From contig NZ_FZQR01000003.1 in NCBI RefSeq assembly GCF_900199455.1, positions 124,001 through 188,000 on the forward strand: a stretch of DNA of 64,000 nucleotides. The letters are read 5' to 3'. Below the pieces are notes generated by a model, which worked only from the letters and a program-made list of their open reading frames with translations, ran no database searches and was not told the origin of the DNA. Made by a program: the position numbers and the translations under genes. Of this stretch, positions 55,090 through 64,000 are shown piece after piece (position 1 is the stretch's first letter; each line of letters begins with the position of its first letter). This stretch comes from Mesorhizobium carmichaelinearum. Lineage in GTDB: Bacteria > Pseudomonadota > Alphaproteobacteria > Rhizobiales > Rhizobiaceae.

Positions 55090-57993
55090 TCAATCGGCGT
55101 GGATTTGCGCGCCGCAGTCCTTGCCGCCGGCGCAGGAGTGCACGGCCCGTGTCGTGCCGCCATCGCCGACCCGCCACGGTGAAGCCGACAGCGGTGCCTG
55201 GCTGTTGGCGCCGAGAAGGTCGAGCGCCCGCATGGCCGTCTGCTCGCCAGCCTCGTCACGCCTGACGATCTCGACATCCTTGACGCCGATCGCGGCAAGC
55301 TGCGGCATCACCACGTCGGGATCACCGGCAACGACGATCAGCGACGGCTCCAGCGACGACAATGCCAGCGCCTGTTTCTGCACGGCATCGAGCGTCAGTT
55401 GGGTGCGCGCCGTCATGCGGTTTTGTTGATCCTCGAGCGTCGAGCCGCTGCCGACGACTGAAATCAGCGAGCCGAACAGGCCGGCCGAGGTCTCGGCCGA
55501 TCCGGCCAGTGCCCGGCGATAGACGGTCACCGTGCGGTCGACCTCGTCCTGCGCCACCGGCAAGGTGGTCAGGCCGGCGAAGCCTTTGAGGATCTCGGTG
55601 ATCGCCGGACCGGTGTTGGCCCGCTCGACGGTGGTCGCCACCACAAGTCCCGATCCGGCCTTCATCGGGTTCATGAGATAGCTCGACACGCCATAGGAAT
55701 AGCCCTTCTCCTCGCGGATCACCGAATTCAGCCGGCTGGAGAAATCATCGCCAAGCAGATTGGCGACCGCGGTCGATTCGGCGCGCTCGCCTTCGTCGGT
55801 GCCGGGCGCCGGCCGCGCCACGAACAGCGCCGACTGGCTGGCGCCGGGTTCGGGCACCAGCAGCACTTTCTGGCCACCCTTGAAATGCGCGGCAGGCGAC
55901 GGTTCGACGGCATAGCCTGTGGCATCGCTTGTCCATGTGCCGAATGCTTTTTCAAGGCTGGCCGCGACGGTGGCGACCGGCATCGGGCCGACGCTGTAGA
56001 AGGTCACCGCCTTGGGCGTGAACTCCGCCTTGAAAGCGGCTTTCGCCTCGTCGAGCGAGATCGAGGCCAGCGCCTTTGCCGACCAGTCGACCGCCGCCTT
56101 GCCGGGCACCTGCGGAATAAGTGCTGTCTTTGCCGCGCGGCCGGCAACGCCCGGCAAATCCGCCTCGCGCCCGTTCAGCCAGTCGACCGTCTGCGCCATC
56201 AGCACCGTCCATTCGGTCTTGTCGAAACGCGGCTTCAGCACCGCGTCGGCAAGCAGGCCGAGACCTTGATCCAGTTTCTCCGGCGGCACGCCAAGCGTCA
56301 TCGTCGTGGCCAGCGCGCCGGCCTGATAGCCGATCCCCGCACCGATATCGCTGGTTGCCTTGGCGAAGTCGGCCGCGCCGCGATCGGCCGCACCCCGCGT
56401 CGCCATGCTGACGGCAAGTTCCAGCAGCCCCTCCTTGCCTTCCGGCACACTGTTCCAGCCGCCTTCGGCGCTGGCCGCCACATAGACCATTGGCGCTTCC
56501 GGCATGGTGTAGTGGACGAGCTTGATGCCGTTGGAGAGCGTCGCCGTTTCCATGGCGGGCAGCACCGCCGAAGGCGCTTGCCCGGCCGGATGCTTCGGGA
56601 TGTCGATCGCCACCCGCTCCGGTGCGGTGAAGGGCTGCGGCGTGCCGGACGAACCGATCAGCGCGTCGGGATAACCGCCGCGCGGGCCGGGCTTCAGCAC
56701 CAGCACGCTGGCGTCTTCCGGTTTCAAGAGCCGCTTGATCGTCGCTTCGACTTCCGCCACGCTGGCATTTTTGACGCGCGGATCGTCGACCAGCGCGCTC
56801 TGCGCGTCGCCGAGAATGTCGGCATTGTAGGAGACAGTGCCGGCGCGATCCTTCAGCGCTTCGTTGCCCAGCCGCGCGGCCTGCAATATGCCGTTGCGCG
56901 CGCGCTCGACATCAGCCGGATCGAGCGGTGTCTTCTGGAAATCTGCGAACGCGGCTTTCATCGCGCTCTCCAGCGCTTCGGGCGTCACACCGGACGCCGC
57001 GCCCGCCTCGAAGGTGAAGCGGCCACCGAGCAGGCCGCCCGTCCAGTTCGCGCTGGCATAGGTGGCGATGCCTTGTTGCGAGACCAGCCGGTTGCGCAGA
57101 AATCCGTAGTCGCCATTGCCGAGCAGTTCGGCGGCGATGCTGAGCGGGCCATTGTCGGGTGACTGCGCCGCCGGGCCGCTGAAGCCGATCACGACGACGG
57201 GGCTCGGCACGCGATCCTCGAGCACCAGCTTGAGCCGCGCCTGGGTCGGCTCCGGAATGGCGGGCCGCGCCACATCGGCGCCGCGCGCTACCCGGCCGAA
57301 CGTGTCGGCAATCAGCGCCTTGGTGTCATCGACCTTGAGGTCGCCGACCAGCACCAGCACGGCATTGTTGGGCAGATAGTAGGCGTTGAAGAAGCCTCTG
57401 ATATCGTCGAGCGTCGCCGCATCGAGGTCGGCGACCGAACCGATGACCATGCGGCTGTAGGGATGCGGCTTCGGGAACAGCCCGGACCAGAAAGCTTCCC
57501 AGCCGGATGCGCCGGCTTTGTCGAGCACGTTCTGGCGCATCTCGTTCTTGACCACCGAACGCTGCAGGTCGAGCTTAGCCTGCGTCACCGAGCGGCCGAG
57601 ATTGGCCATGCGGTCGGCCTCCAGCGACAGGATCATCGGCAGCGACGACGACAACCCGTCGACATAGAACACGGTGCCGTCCTCGGTGGTCCAGGCATTG
57701 ATCTCGTTGCCCAATGCGGCGTGGGCGCCGAACACGTTCGGCCAGGCCGGCGTTCCGGAAAACATCAGATGCTCGAACAGATGTGCGAAGCCAGAGCGAC
57801 CAGCGGGTTCATTCATCGACCCGACGCGGTAGCGCAGGTTCATCACCACCTTCGGCGCGCGATGGTCCGGCACCAGCACCACTTGCAGCCCGTTGTCGAG
57901 CGTATAGGTGACGATTGGCTCGGCCTTGGCGGGCGCTGCCGCACCGGCAAAAACCACAAGCATCACCGTGAACGCCAGGAAAACCTGCTTCAT
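55090..57993 (-). CDS. Exported M16 zinc peptidase with fused active and inactive domains
   Basis: The 967-residue protein has a signal peptide (MKQVFLAFTVMLVVFAGAA, cleaved after AKA). It contains two M16 (pitrilysin/PqqL-like) domain pairs. The first has the inverted zinc motif HLFEH (in FAHLFEHLMFSG) and a downstream ENEM-like Glu (VVKNEMRQNVLDK). The second pair (after about residue 480, starting near ATLSNGIKLVHY) lacks HxxEH, as normal for the non-catalytic half. Such fused proteins degrade small peptides in the periplasm. GGGGGTGATC precedes the ATG. No metal transport gene is adjacent. Confidence 0.87.
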   Translation of the reverse strand: MKQVFLAFTVMLVVFAGAAAPAKAEPIVTYTLDNGLQVVLVPDHRAPKVVMNLRYRVGSMNEPAGRSGFAHLFEHLMFSGTPAWPNVFGAHAALGNEINAWTTEDGTVFYVDGLSSSLPMILSLEADRMANLGRSVTQAKLDLQRSVVKNEMRQNVLDKAGASGWEAFWSGLFPKPHPYSRMVIGSVADLDAATLDDIRGFFNAYYLPNNAVLVLVGDLKVDDTKALIADTFGRVARGADVARPAIPEPTQARLKLVLEDRVPSPVVVIGFSGPAAQSPDNGPLSIAAELLGNGDYGFLRNRLVSQQGIATYASANWTGGLLGGRFTFEAGAASGVTPEALESAMKAAFADFQKTPLDPADVERARNGILQAARLGNEALKDRAGTVSYNADILGDAQSALVDDPRVKNASVAEVEATIKRLLKPEDASVLVLKPGPRGGYPDALIGSSGTPQPFTAPERVAIDIPKHPAGQAPSAVLPAMETATLSNGIKLVHYTMPEAPMVYVAASAEGGWNSVPEGKEGLLELAVSMATRGAADRGAADFAKATSDIGAGIGYQAGALATTMTLGVPPEKLDQGLGLLADAVLKPRFDKTEWTVLMAQTVDWLNGREADLPGVAGRAAKTALIPQVPGKAAVDWSAKALASISLDEAKAAFKAEFTPKAVTFYSVGPMPVATVAASLEKAFGTWTSDATGYAVEPSPAAHFKGGQKVLLVPEPGASQSALFVARPAPGTDEGERAESTAVANLLGDDFSSRLNSVIREEKGYSYGVSSYLMNPMKAGSGLVVATTVERANTGPAITEILKGFAGLTTLPVAQDEVDRTVTVYRRALAGSAETSAGLFGSLISVVGSGSTLEDQQNRMTARTQLTLDAVQKQALALSSLEPSLIVVAGDPDVVMPQLAAIGVKDVEIVRRDEAGEQTAMRALDLLGANSQAPLSASPWRVGDGGTTRAVHSCAGGKDCGAQIHAD

Positions 57994-58514
57994 GATCACC
58001 CCCCATGCGGATGGCTGCGAAACAAGCGCCGCCACCTTAGCCCAGTCCGATCGAAGGGAAGCCCACCCTCCTGCCGATCGGCGAAAACCTATCGGAATCG
58101 ATCGGCCCTCGATACGGCAGTCTCACAACACCCTCTGGCTTTTTGATGTCGGGTTCATGTCGGCGAGTGAAGTGTCCTGAAACAATGAAACCGGCCCGCT
58201 CGCCTGCTTCTGAGTCGCACGCGAGGCCACCGGATTCGATTTTGTCAAATCGCGTTTGATGTCGGATTCATCTGCGGGTAGATTAGACCCGAATCAGCCG
58301 GTCCTCGGGGGGCGCGGCGACCACCCAAAGTCTCACGTTCCGGAATGTTCCGGCGCCAGACGCGGATGTCTTCGCGTTCCCTGAACGGATTCCGTCTGGT
58401 TGGGCGCGGCCCCGCGCCTCGTGTGCGTCTCGTGAAAGTAACGCGTTTTTAGGGTTCGGCGGCTGGCCTCCAGCATCCGGGCAGCAGAAACGATTCCGGC
58501 CAAAAGCAACAAGA
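57994..58514. other. Long intergenic region upstream of visN
   Basis: 521 bases without a supported gene. It holds two 17-base direct repeats (separate entry) and likely promoters for the divergent M16 and visN genes. No RNA gene or terminator was recognised; frames present are short and lack coding signals. Confidence 0.5.
58142..58271. repeat. Pair of 17-base direct repeats upstream of visN
   Basis: TTTGATGTCGGGTTCAT (58142-58158) and TTTGATGTCGGATTCAT (58255-58271) differ at one base and lie 113 bases apart, both in the same orientation. Such spaced repeats can be operator sites. They are about 240-370 bases upstream of the visN start. Confidence 0.5.
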
Positions 58515-59225
58515 ATGAGCAGTCCCGCCGCGCTTCTTCAATCCGATACATTGGGCTCGCGCCTGACGTCGCGCGGTGATTTGACCAGCTTCTTCATGGA
58601 GCTGACCGCCGAGATCGGCGCCGACAGCTACATGCTGGTTGCCATCGTCCACGACCAGGATCGCAACGACGCGCGCATCGTCTCGTCGAACTGGATCTTC
58701 GACGCCATCGAACTGACCGGCAAGCGGCTGATCGCCAGCCTTGCCCAGGGGGCCCTCACCGTCGCGCCCGGCATCCGACCGAGACCGCTTGTGGCGGCAG
58801 AGGCACCCGATGCCGACGGGCTGGTTTCCGGCGAAGAGGCCCGCCTTCTCGACGTGCTCGGCCATGCCGAGATCTATTCGCTCAGGCTGAATGTCGGCCG
58901 CCAGCGCCTGTTCGCCCTGTTCTCATCAGCGACGGCCGGCCAGATCGACCAGCCGTCGCTGATGAAGGCGCAATTGAAATGCTGCTACGCGCTCTCGCAT
59001 ATCCCGCAGCTGATCGCCGCGGCTGCGATGCAGGATCCGCTGTCGGATCGCGAGCGCGAATGCCTGTTCTGGGTTTCGGAAGGCAAGACCACCGACGAGG
59101 TGGCCGTCATCCTTGGCGTGTCGTCCAACACCGTCAACAGCTACATCACCCACGCCATCCAGAAATTCGCGGCCTCGAACCGTGCGATGGCCATCGCCAC
59201 GGCGATCAGGAGTGGCATCATTTGA
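58515..59225 (+). CDS. visN: VisN, LuxR-type master regulator of flagellar genes
   Basis: The 236-residue protein has an N-terminal ligand-type domain and a C-terminal LuxR helix-turn-helix (about 170-232): LSDRERECLFWVSEGKTTDEVA and SNTVNSYITHAIQKF. In rhizobia VisN acts with VisR as a heteromer that activates rem and flagellar, motility and chemotaxis genes. Identification rests on the pairing with a second LuxR-type gene next to the fliM-fliN-fliG-flhB block, which is the rhizobial arrangement. The stop codon overlaps the visR start. Confidence 0.85.
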   Translation: MSSPAALLQSDTLGSRLTSRGDLTSFFMELTAEIGADSYMLVAIVHDQDRNDARIVSSNWIFDAIELTGKRLIASLAQGALTVAPGIRPRPLVAAEAPDADGLVSGEEARLLDVLGHAEIYSLRLNVGRQRLFALFSSATAGQIDQPSLMKAQLKCCYALSHIPQLIAAAAMQDPLSDRERECLFWVSEGKTTDEVAVILGVSSNTVNSYITHAIQKFAASNRAMAIATAIRSGII

Positions 59226-59992
59226 AACACGCCGACATCAAGGACGCCGCGGAAGCCCTTTTCAACGAGCAGCGCAGCCCCTTCGGCGCCTTCTCGCTCG
59301 GCTCCGAAACGCATCATGCCGTCACCGTTCCCGATGCCGTGCGCCGCTGCCGCTGGATATCCGTCGACATCAACGCCTCGGCCTTCGGCCTGTACTTCGT
59401 CAGCCCGTCGCCGGAACGAGCGCGGCTGGTCCCGTGTTTCGATTCCGACTATCCCGGCATTGCCGTGGCGAGCAAGTTCATCTCGGGCGCCAATGGCGAG
59501 GAGATCGTGCGCCACACCCACAACTCGACAGAGCCGCGCTGGTGGACGGATGACGGCATAGCGGCGATGGCTGAAATGTTCGGCAACCTCGCCTGGACCG
59601 CACAGATGGCGCCGCTGGCGCCCGGCACCAGCGGCATCGCCTTTCCCGTCCACGCCGATCGCGGCCAATGCGGCCTCGTCGTCTTCCTGGGATCGGAAAT
59701 CGCGCTGCCGCAGGATACGCTCTACGAAATCCACGCCCGCTGCTTTTCCCTGTTCGCCGCTGTCGCGCGTATCCGTCCAGGGGACACCGGCAGGATGCGC
59801 GCCATCTCCAAGCGCGAGCTCGAATGCCTGAAGCTGACCGCCAATGGCAACACCAGCGAAGAGATCGCGCGGCTCCTGAAGCTGTCGGTGCACACGGCCA
59901 ACCAGTATCTGACGCAGTCGACGCAGAAGCTCAACGCCGTCAACCGCAACCAGGCGGTCGCCAAGGCGCTGCGGCTCGGTCTGATCGAGTAA
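59222..59992 (+). CDS. visR: VisR, LuxR-type partner of VisN (TTG start)
   Basis: The 256-residue protein has an N-terminal sensory-like domain (with VSPSPERARLVPCFDSDYPG) and a C-terminal LuxR helix-turn-helix (SKRELECLKLTANGNTSEEI, VHTANQYLTQSTQKL). There is no in-frame ATG near the domain start. A TTG at 59222 overlaps the visN TGA and has AGGAG eight bases upstream, so it is the probable start; the protein would then begin with fMet-Lys-His-Ala. It forms the active regulator with VisN. Translational coupling would keep the two subunits balanced. It converges with the 60017 gene. Confidence 0.85.
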   Translation: MKHADIKDAAEALFNEQRSPFGAFSLGSETHHAVTVPDAVRRCRWISVDINASAFGLYFVSPSPERARLVPCFDSDYPGIAVASKFISGANGEEIVRHTHNSTEPRWWTDDGIAAMAEMFGNLAWTAQMAPLAPGTSGIAFPVHADRGQCGLVVFLGSEIALPQDTLYEIHARCFSLFAAVARIRPGDTGRMRAISKRELECLKLTANGNTSEEIARLLKLSVHTANQYLTQSTQKLNAVNRNQAVAKALRLGLIE

Positions 59993-60016
59993 TTGCTGTC
60001 TCCTGACGGAGACGCT

Positions 60017-60451
60017 TCAAAACGCCAGCGGCTCGACTTTGCGGATCCGGGCCTCTTCGATCACCGCCTCCAGCAGCGCCGTGTTGTGCTCGGGGTCCTC
60101 GCCGGGCTTTTCGAACGACACGTAATTGACCGCGACCGAGTTGCCGGTATCGCTCAGCGTCAGCTGGAAATAGACAGTCACACCGGGTGGCCTGAGTTCC
60201 AGGTCGAGCACGATGCGCGGGCTGCCGCTCCAGTCGACATGCGCCTCGCCGCCATGGCCGAGCCTGAGCGTGCCGGGCATGAAGAACAGCTCCACCGCTG
60301 AATCGACCAGATCCGACAGGCAGGCGAAATGCTCCAGCCGGATGAAGGCGATGTAGTCGGCGACATCGATCAGCCTCAGTTCGCTGACCACTTGCTCGAT
60401 GGCGCTGGCGACGATGATCTCGCGGGATTTTGCGTGCGGTTGGCGGTTCAT
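60017..60451 (-). CDS. Conserved small protein coupled to flhB, unknown function
   Basis: The 144-residue cytoplasmic protein has no motif I recognise. It is acidic overall, with a central GHGGEAHVDWSGSPRIVLDL, aromatic beta-like repeats (VTVYFQLTLSDTGN) and a C-terminal helical end. Its start overlaps the flhB stop by four bases (60448-60451), so it is the last gene of the fliM-fliN-fliG-flhB unit. A role in flagellar assembly or its control is suggested only by position. It has no predicted membrane segment or signal peptide. Confidence 0.7.
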   Translation of the reverse strand: MNRQPHAKSREIIVASAIEQVVSELRLIDVADYIAFIRLEHFACLSDLVDSAVELFFMPGTLRLGHGGEAHVDWSGSPRIVLDLELRPPGVTVYFQLTLSDTGNSVAVNYVSFEKPGEDPEHNTALLEAVIEEARIRKVEPLAF

Positions 60452-61530
60452 GAAATCTGTCTGCGCTCAGCCTTTTTCGAGTAGACGATCCGCACCAGTT
60501 CGGCGACGGCCTGGTAGAATTGCGACGGGATCACATTATCGACCGAAACTTGCTTGTACATGGAGCGGGCGAGCGCCACGTCCTCGAAGATCGGGATGTT
60601 GTGCTCCTTGGCGATCTCGCGGATTTTCAACGCCACCAGATCCTGCCCCTTGGCCACCACCAGCGGTGCCGAATCCTCGTCGCGCACATATTTCAGCGCG
60701 ATCGAGAAGTGGGTCGGGTTGGCGATGATCAGCGTCGCGCGCGGCACCGCCGTCATCATCCGCTTGCGCGCACGGTCGCGCGCCAGCGAGCGCAGCCGCG
60801 ACTTGATGATCGGGTCGCCCTCGGACTGCTTGAACTCGTCCTTGACCTCCTGCTTGCTCATGCGCAGGTCCTGCTTCCAGTGGAAGCGCGACCAGACGAT
60901 GTCGATCGCCGCGATCAGGCCCATGACGAAGACGATCGCCACCAGTATGTCGACCGCAATGCCGCGGATGACGAGGCCGAAAGCGACGGGATTGGTGATC
61001 ATCCCGGCGAGCAGCTTGCGGTGATCCTCCGACAGCGTGAAGGTGAGCACGGCGATGGCGAAGCCGACCTTTGCCAGGGATTTCAGGAACTCGACCCAGC
61101 CCTGGGCGCCGAACATCCGGGTCCAGCCCTTGGTGATCGAAATGCGCGAAAGCTGCGGCCTGATCCGCTCGCCGACGAATTGCGGCATGTTCTGGAGCAC
61201 CGAGGCGCCGATGCCGGCGACGGTCAAAAGCACCAGCAGGCTGACGACGGCGCGGCCCACTTCCAGCATGACGATCTTGTAGAGCTCGATGACATCGGTC
61301 TCGGTGTCCATCGGCCAGGCCTCGGGCTTCTCGAGGAACATCGACAGGAACATGCCGAGGTTGATGACGGCGTCCTTGGCATAGAAGACGGTGAACACCA
61401 GTATGGCGACGAAGGAAGCGAGGATCGCGGTTTCCCTCGAATGGGGCAGCTTGCCCTGCTCGATGGTGTCGCGGACTTTCTTTTCCGTCGCCTCTTCGGT
61501 TTTCGAGTCCTTGTCGGTGGCGTCGGACAT
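60448..61530 (-). CDS. flhB: FlhB, flagellar type III export switch protein
   Basis: The 360-residue protein has the FlhB layout: a charged N-terminus (SKTEEATEKKVRDTIEQGKL), four membrane segments, and the cytoplasmic domain with the autocleavage motif NPTH (in IANPTHFSIALKYV) around residue 270. Cleavage at N-PTH switches export from rod/hook to filament substrates. It is three bases from the fliG stop and overlaps the following small gene by four. The gene is a member of the flagellar block activated by the VisNR cascade in rhizobia. Confidence 0.95.
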   Translation of the reverse strand: MSDATDKDSKTEEATEKKVRDTIEQGKLPHSRETAILASFVAILVFTVFYAKDAVINLGMFLSMFLEKPEAWPMDTETDVIELYKIVMLEVGRAVVSLLVLLTVAGIGASVLQNMPQFVGERIRPQLSRISITKGWTRMFGAQGWVEFLKSLAKVGFAIAVLTFTLSEDHRKLLAGMITNPVAFGLVIRGIAVDILVAIVFVMGLIAAIDIVWSRFHWKQDLRMSKQEVKDEFKQSEGDPIIKSRLRSLARDRARKRMMTAVPRATLIIANPTHFSIALKYVRDEDSAPLVVAKGQDLVALKIREIAKEHNIPIFEDVALARSMYKQVSVDNVIPSQFYQAVAELVRIVYSKKAERRQIS

Positions 61531-61533
61531 GCC

Positions 61534-62544
61534 TTAGGCGGCGTTCTGCGTCGCGGGAAGTTCGAATGCGCCTTCACGCGACAGCCGGATCGTCGTCGTC
61601 ACGATCGTCTTGCGCGCCGTCATGATGTCGGCGAGAGGAATCCCTTCCGACCCCTGTCCGAGTTCGGCTTCGATCATGCGCCGCGACCGCGCGCCGATCG
61701 CCGACAGCACCGCTTCGGCGAGCGCCGCTGAGGTACCGCGCAGCGCCAGCGTGACGAGCTCGGTCGACAACCCGTCGAACAAAAGCACGCGCGCCTTCTG
61801 GGTGAGTAGCGGCAGGTCGTCGAAGGCAAACAGCCGCGCCCGCACACCGTCGAGGTCGGGCGTGCCGGCGGCTTCCAGATCCTGCATGACCTCCTCGAGC
61901 AGCGGCTTGTCCAGCTCGTTGAGCACGCTGGCGACGCGCGCCTGCCCGGCCGAAGTGTCCTTGGTCGAGGTTTCCGCCAGCACGCTGGCGCGCAGCCGGT
62001 TCTCGACGATCCGGGCGGCGGCGTCCGGAACATTGGCCATTGTCACCATGCGCTTGATGATTTCGCCGCGCATCGGCTTCGTCAGCGTCAAAAGCACGCT
62101 CGCCGCCGCCTGCGGAGCCAGCTTCGACAGCACCATGGCGGCCGTCTGCGGATGTTCGCCGGTCAGGAAGGTGCCCAGCCGCGAGGGTTCGAGCTTTTCG
62201 AGATCGGGCCAGATCGGCGGCGGCCCTTCAGGCGCCGCTTCCGGTTTCTTGTTGCCCATGATGGCGCTCATCTCTTCGGGCGACAGCGATTCGTTGAGGA
62301 TGGTGTCCATCCTGTCGGCGGAATCGAGCAGGCCGGCCCCTTCGGTGAACTCGGCCTCGAATTCGGCGACGATGCGCTCGAGATCGCTCTGCGGAATGGT
62401 CCTCAGCAGCCGGGCGCCATCGATCAGCGCCTTCAGCTCTTCCTGCTTGAAGAATTTCAAGAGACGGCTGGCGGACGGCTTGCCCATCGCCACCAATATG
62501 GCGGCTGCCTTCTGCGCGCGCGTCAGGGTCGTCAGCGGCGTCAT
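61534..62544 (-). CDS. fliG: FliG, flagellar motor switch protein
   Basis: The 336-residue protein has the three-domain FliG structure. The N-terminal domain (LTRAQKAAAILVAMGK) binds the MS ring, the middle domain has HPQTAAMVLSKLAP (an EHPQ-like motif), and the C-terminal domain contains the charged torque helix (LGQGSEGIPLADIMTARKTI). The start at 62544 has GGAGG nine bases upstream; an extension to 62574 is possible. It transmits torque from the stator to the rotor and controls direction with FliM/FliN. The fliN stop lies 46 bases upstream on this strand. Confidence 0.94.
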   Translation of the reverse strand: MTPLTTLTRAQKAAAILVAMGKPSASRLLKFFKQEELKALIDGARLLRTIPQSDLERIVAEFEAEFTEGAGLLDSADRMDTILNESLSPEEMSAIMGNKKPEAAPEGPPPIWPDLEKLEPSRLGTFLTGEHPQTAAMVLSKLAPQAAASVLLTLTKPMRGEIIKRMVTMANVPDAAARIVENRLRASVLAETSTKDTSAGQARVASVLNELDKPLLEEVMQDLEAAGTPDLDGVRARLFAFDDLPLLTQKARVLLFDGLSTELVTLALRGTSAALAEAVLSAIGARSRRMIEAELGQGSEGIPLADIMTARKTIVTTTIRLSREGAFELPATQNAA

Positions 62545-62590
62545 GCTGCCTCTCGCCTCCGCTGCAACCGGCAAGCCCCACCAGCCATGT

Positions 62591-62977
62591 TTAGGCGCCC
62601 TTCGTGCCGGCGATGATTTCGGTCAGCCTGATGCCGAAGCGCGACGGGTCGCTCTCAAGCACCGTGATCTCGCCGCGCGCGATCTTGCGGCCGTTGACCA
62701 CGACGTCGACCGGTTCGCCGATGCGGCGGTTGAGCGCCACCGTCGAGCCCTTCTGCAGCGCCATCAGGTCGGCAACCGCCATCTCGGTGCTGCCGAGGAT
62801 GATCTGGACATCGACAGGGATGTTCATGATGACGTTGGAATTGGCGCCTGCCGCGGCCCTGAACGCCGCGTCGGGGCGCTGCTCTTCTTCGTGCAGGACC
62901 CCGCGCAATTCCTCGATGGCGCGATCGAGCTGCTCGTCCGGCTGATCGATCTCTGCTTCCACTTTGGTCTTGGCCAT
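62591..62977 (-). CDS. fliN: FliN, flagellar motor switch C-ring protein
   Basis: The 128-residue protein has an acidic N-terminal extension ([18 protein letters not shown]) and a C-terminal SpoA-like FliN domain ([20 protein letters not shown], then [18 protein letters not shown]). It forms the lower C-ring with FliM and contributes to switching and export. The start at 62977 has GGAGAC upstream. It is 17 bases from the fliM stop. Domain match and gene order leave little doubt. Confidence 0.94.
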   Translation of the reverse strand: MAKTKVEAEIDQPDEQLDRAIEELRGVLHEEEQRPDAAFRAAAGANSNVIMNIPVDVQIILGSTEMAVADLMALQKGSTVALNRRIGEPVDVVVNGRKIARGEITVLESDPSRFGIRLTEIIAGTKGA

Positions 62978-62994
62978 GCGTTGTCTCCAATAGC

Positions 62995-63978
62995 TCAGGC
63001 GCGCCCGGCACCGGCCGGCATGAGCCCATCGATGAAATCCTGCCCGGCATCGAAAGGATGCCTGATTCGGACGGTGTAATTCTGCCCCAGTTTGCCGAAC
63101 TCGCATACGAACAGCGTCTGGCCGCGTGCGCTGAGGCGCGCTCGTGATTGCGCCGTTTCGTCGAAGTCGATGACCTGGCCCACTTCGAGATTGGCGAGGT
63201 CGCCAAGCGTCAGCCGCGCCAGCGGCATGGTGGCTTCGAGCGCCACCGTCGAGCGCATCACCTCTTCCGAGAAGCGCTCCCGCCAGCTCGGGCCGTGGTC
63301 ATCCCCGCCGGTGCTCGCGGCGCTGTCGCGGCTGGCCAGCACGATGCGCTGCGGCATCGTCACCGTGACTGTGCCGCTATCGGCTGGCGTCGAGATGCCA
63401 AGAACGATGCGCAGTGCCGCGCCATCCCGCAAAACGTGCCGCTTGGCTTCGGTGCCCGACATAGCGCGCGGTATGGGCAGACGCAGGTCGAGCGAGCGCC
63501 GCCCCGATCCGTTCAGGGCCTGCGCGACCTGCTGAAACAGCATGGTCGAGACATCAACCTCGATCTGCGACAGCTCGCGCTCGATCGGTGATGCCGGCGT
63601 CTCCGGGTCGCCGCCGAACAGCGTGCAGACCATGATCGCTATCGCCGGCGCATCGATCACTAGGGTCATGGCATCGGAGGACGTGGATGATGCCACGATG
63701 GTCATGGCAAACGTATCGCCGGCACGCGAGCGCGCCTCCGCGACGCGGCTGACCTCGACGGCCCTGAGATCGACGGTGACCGGAACGCCGAGCTCACTGG
63801 TCAGGCTCTTTTGCAACAGCGGCGCGGCGCGCTCGGCCATGGCCCGGCCAGTACCGATGACCTGGGCGGCCTCGCCGCTGTCGCCGACCAGACGCTCGAT
63901 GATCAACGAGCGCGCTTGCGCGGGGCTGCCTGGACTGGTCATGACAGTGTCGGCACCGATCTGTCGTGCATCGCTCAA
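62995..63978 (-). CDS. fliM: FliM, flagellar motor switch protein (TTG start)
   Basis: The 327-residue protein has a central FliM domain ([22 protein letters not shown]) and a C-terminal SpoA-like domain ([19 protein letters not shown]). It is divergent from enterobacterial FliM and lacks a clear N-terminal CheY-P-binding motif, which is usual in rhizobia. The start is TTG at 63978, overlapping the stop of the upstream gene (TTGA); an in-frame ATG at 63942 is the alternative. It binds FliG and FliN in the C-ring. Confidence 0.9.
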   Translation of the reverse strand: MSDARQIGADTVMTSPGSPAQARSLIIERLVGDSGEAAQVIGTGRAMAERAAPLLQKSLTSELGVPVTVDLRAVEVSRVAEARSRAGDTFAMTIVASSTSSDAMTLVIDAPAIAIMVCTLFGGDPETPASPIERELSQIEVDVSTMLFQQVAQALNGSGRRSLDLRLPIPRAMSGTEAKRHVLRDGAALRIVLGISTPADSGTVTVTMPQRIVLASRDSAASTGGDDHGPSWRERFSEEVMRSTVALEATMPLARLTLGDLANLEVGQVIDFDETAQSRARLSARGQTLFVCEFGKLGQNYTVRIRHPFDAGQDFIDGLMPAGAGRA

Positions 63979-64000
63979 GCGGCCTTCTTCTCGGCGCTGC
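63975..64000 (-). CDS. 3' end of an upstream flagellar gene (possibly motA)
   Basis: The last codons of a gene enter from the right edge on the minus strand, giving SAEKKAA and a TGA stop at 63977-63975 that overlaps the fliM TTG. In rhizobia motA lies in this region upstream of fliM. The fragment is too short to confirm; the assignment is by expected gene order only. Confidence 0.35.

Overview
This is a GC-rich chromosomal window that looks like an alphaproteobacterium of the Rhizobiales, most likely Mesorhizobium or a close relative. The evidence is the visN-visR pair beside a flhB-fliG-fliN-fliM block, rhizobial palindromic intergenic repeats, a NasS/NasT-controlled nitrate assimilation locus, and NtrC/sigma-54-type promoters. 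The species is an inference. No tRNA, rRNA, CRISPR array, transposase or integrase was seen.

Layout. 1-2.7 kb: a cardiolipin synthase-like phospholipase D (5' end outside the window), an endonuclease/exonuclease/phosphatase protein and a small exported His-rich protein. 2.8-15.5 kb: nitrate/nitrite assimilation. It comprises nasT-nasS (RNA-binding antiterminator and cytoplasmic nitrate sensor), nrtABC (ABC nitrate uptake), then a NarK-type transporter, nirB, nirD and the assimilatory nitrate reductase. Both transport/reductase operons have the same arrangement: an NtrC-like box, a sigma-54 promoter, a leader with two hexaloop hairpins of the kind ANTAR proteins bind, and an intrinsic terminator. 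The second leader still carries a decayed copy of the start of nrtA, so it looks like a segmental duplication. 15.6-23.5 kb: an MdtABC-like RND efflux operon. 23.6-26.2 kb: an accessory stretch with a small exported protein, two tandem paralogues with two predicted winged helices each (the second frameshifted), and a 30-codon gene for a RiPP-precursor-like peptide.

26.2-43.4 kb: piperideine-6-carboxylate (aminoadipate semialdehyde) dehydrogenase; an ECF42-type sigma factor with its DGPF/YciI partner; topoisomerase IB; a family 2 glycosyltransferase; a three-gene transglutaminase / ATP-grasp-alpha-E / transglutaminase-DUF2126 operon; glutaryl-CoA dehydrogenase with a divergent LysR regulator; and Tex. 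43.5-53.8 kb: two tandem beta-lactamase-fold serine hydrolases, a RIME-like repeat, a polyamine-type ABC importer, a YtcJ-like amidohydrolase, a TetR regulator and an acetylpolyamine amidohydrolase-like deacetylase. The last group reads as a polyamine/amide utilisation island. 53.8-58 kb: a TMEM43-family membrane protein and a double-domain M16 peptidase. 58.5-64 kb: the flagellar master regulators visN-visR, converging on fliM-fliN-fliG-flhB and a small gene translationally coupled to flhB.

The most notable observations are the duplicated ANTAR leader with its nrtA remnant, the RiPP-like precursor beside the twin regulators, and an inverted repeat joining the -10 element to the Shine-Dalgarno sequence of the ECF42 operon.
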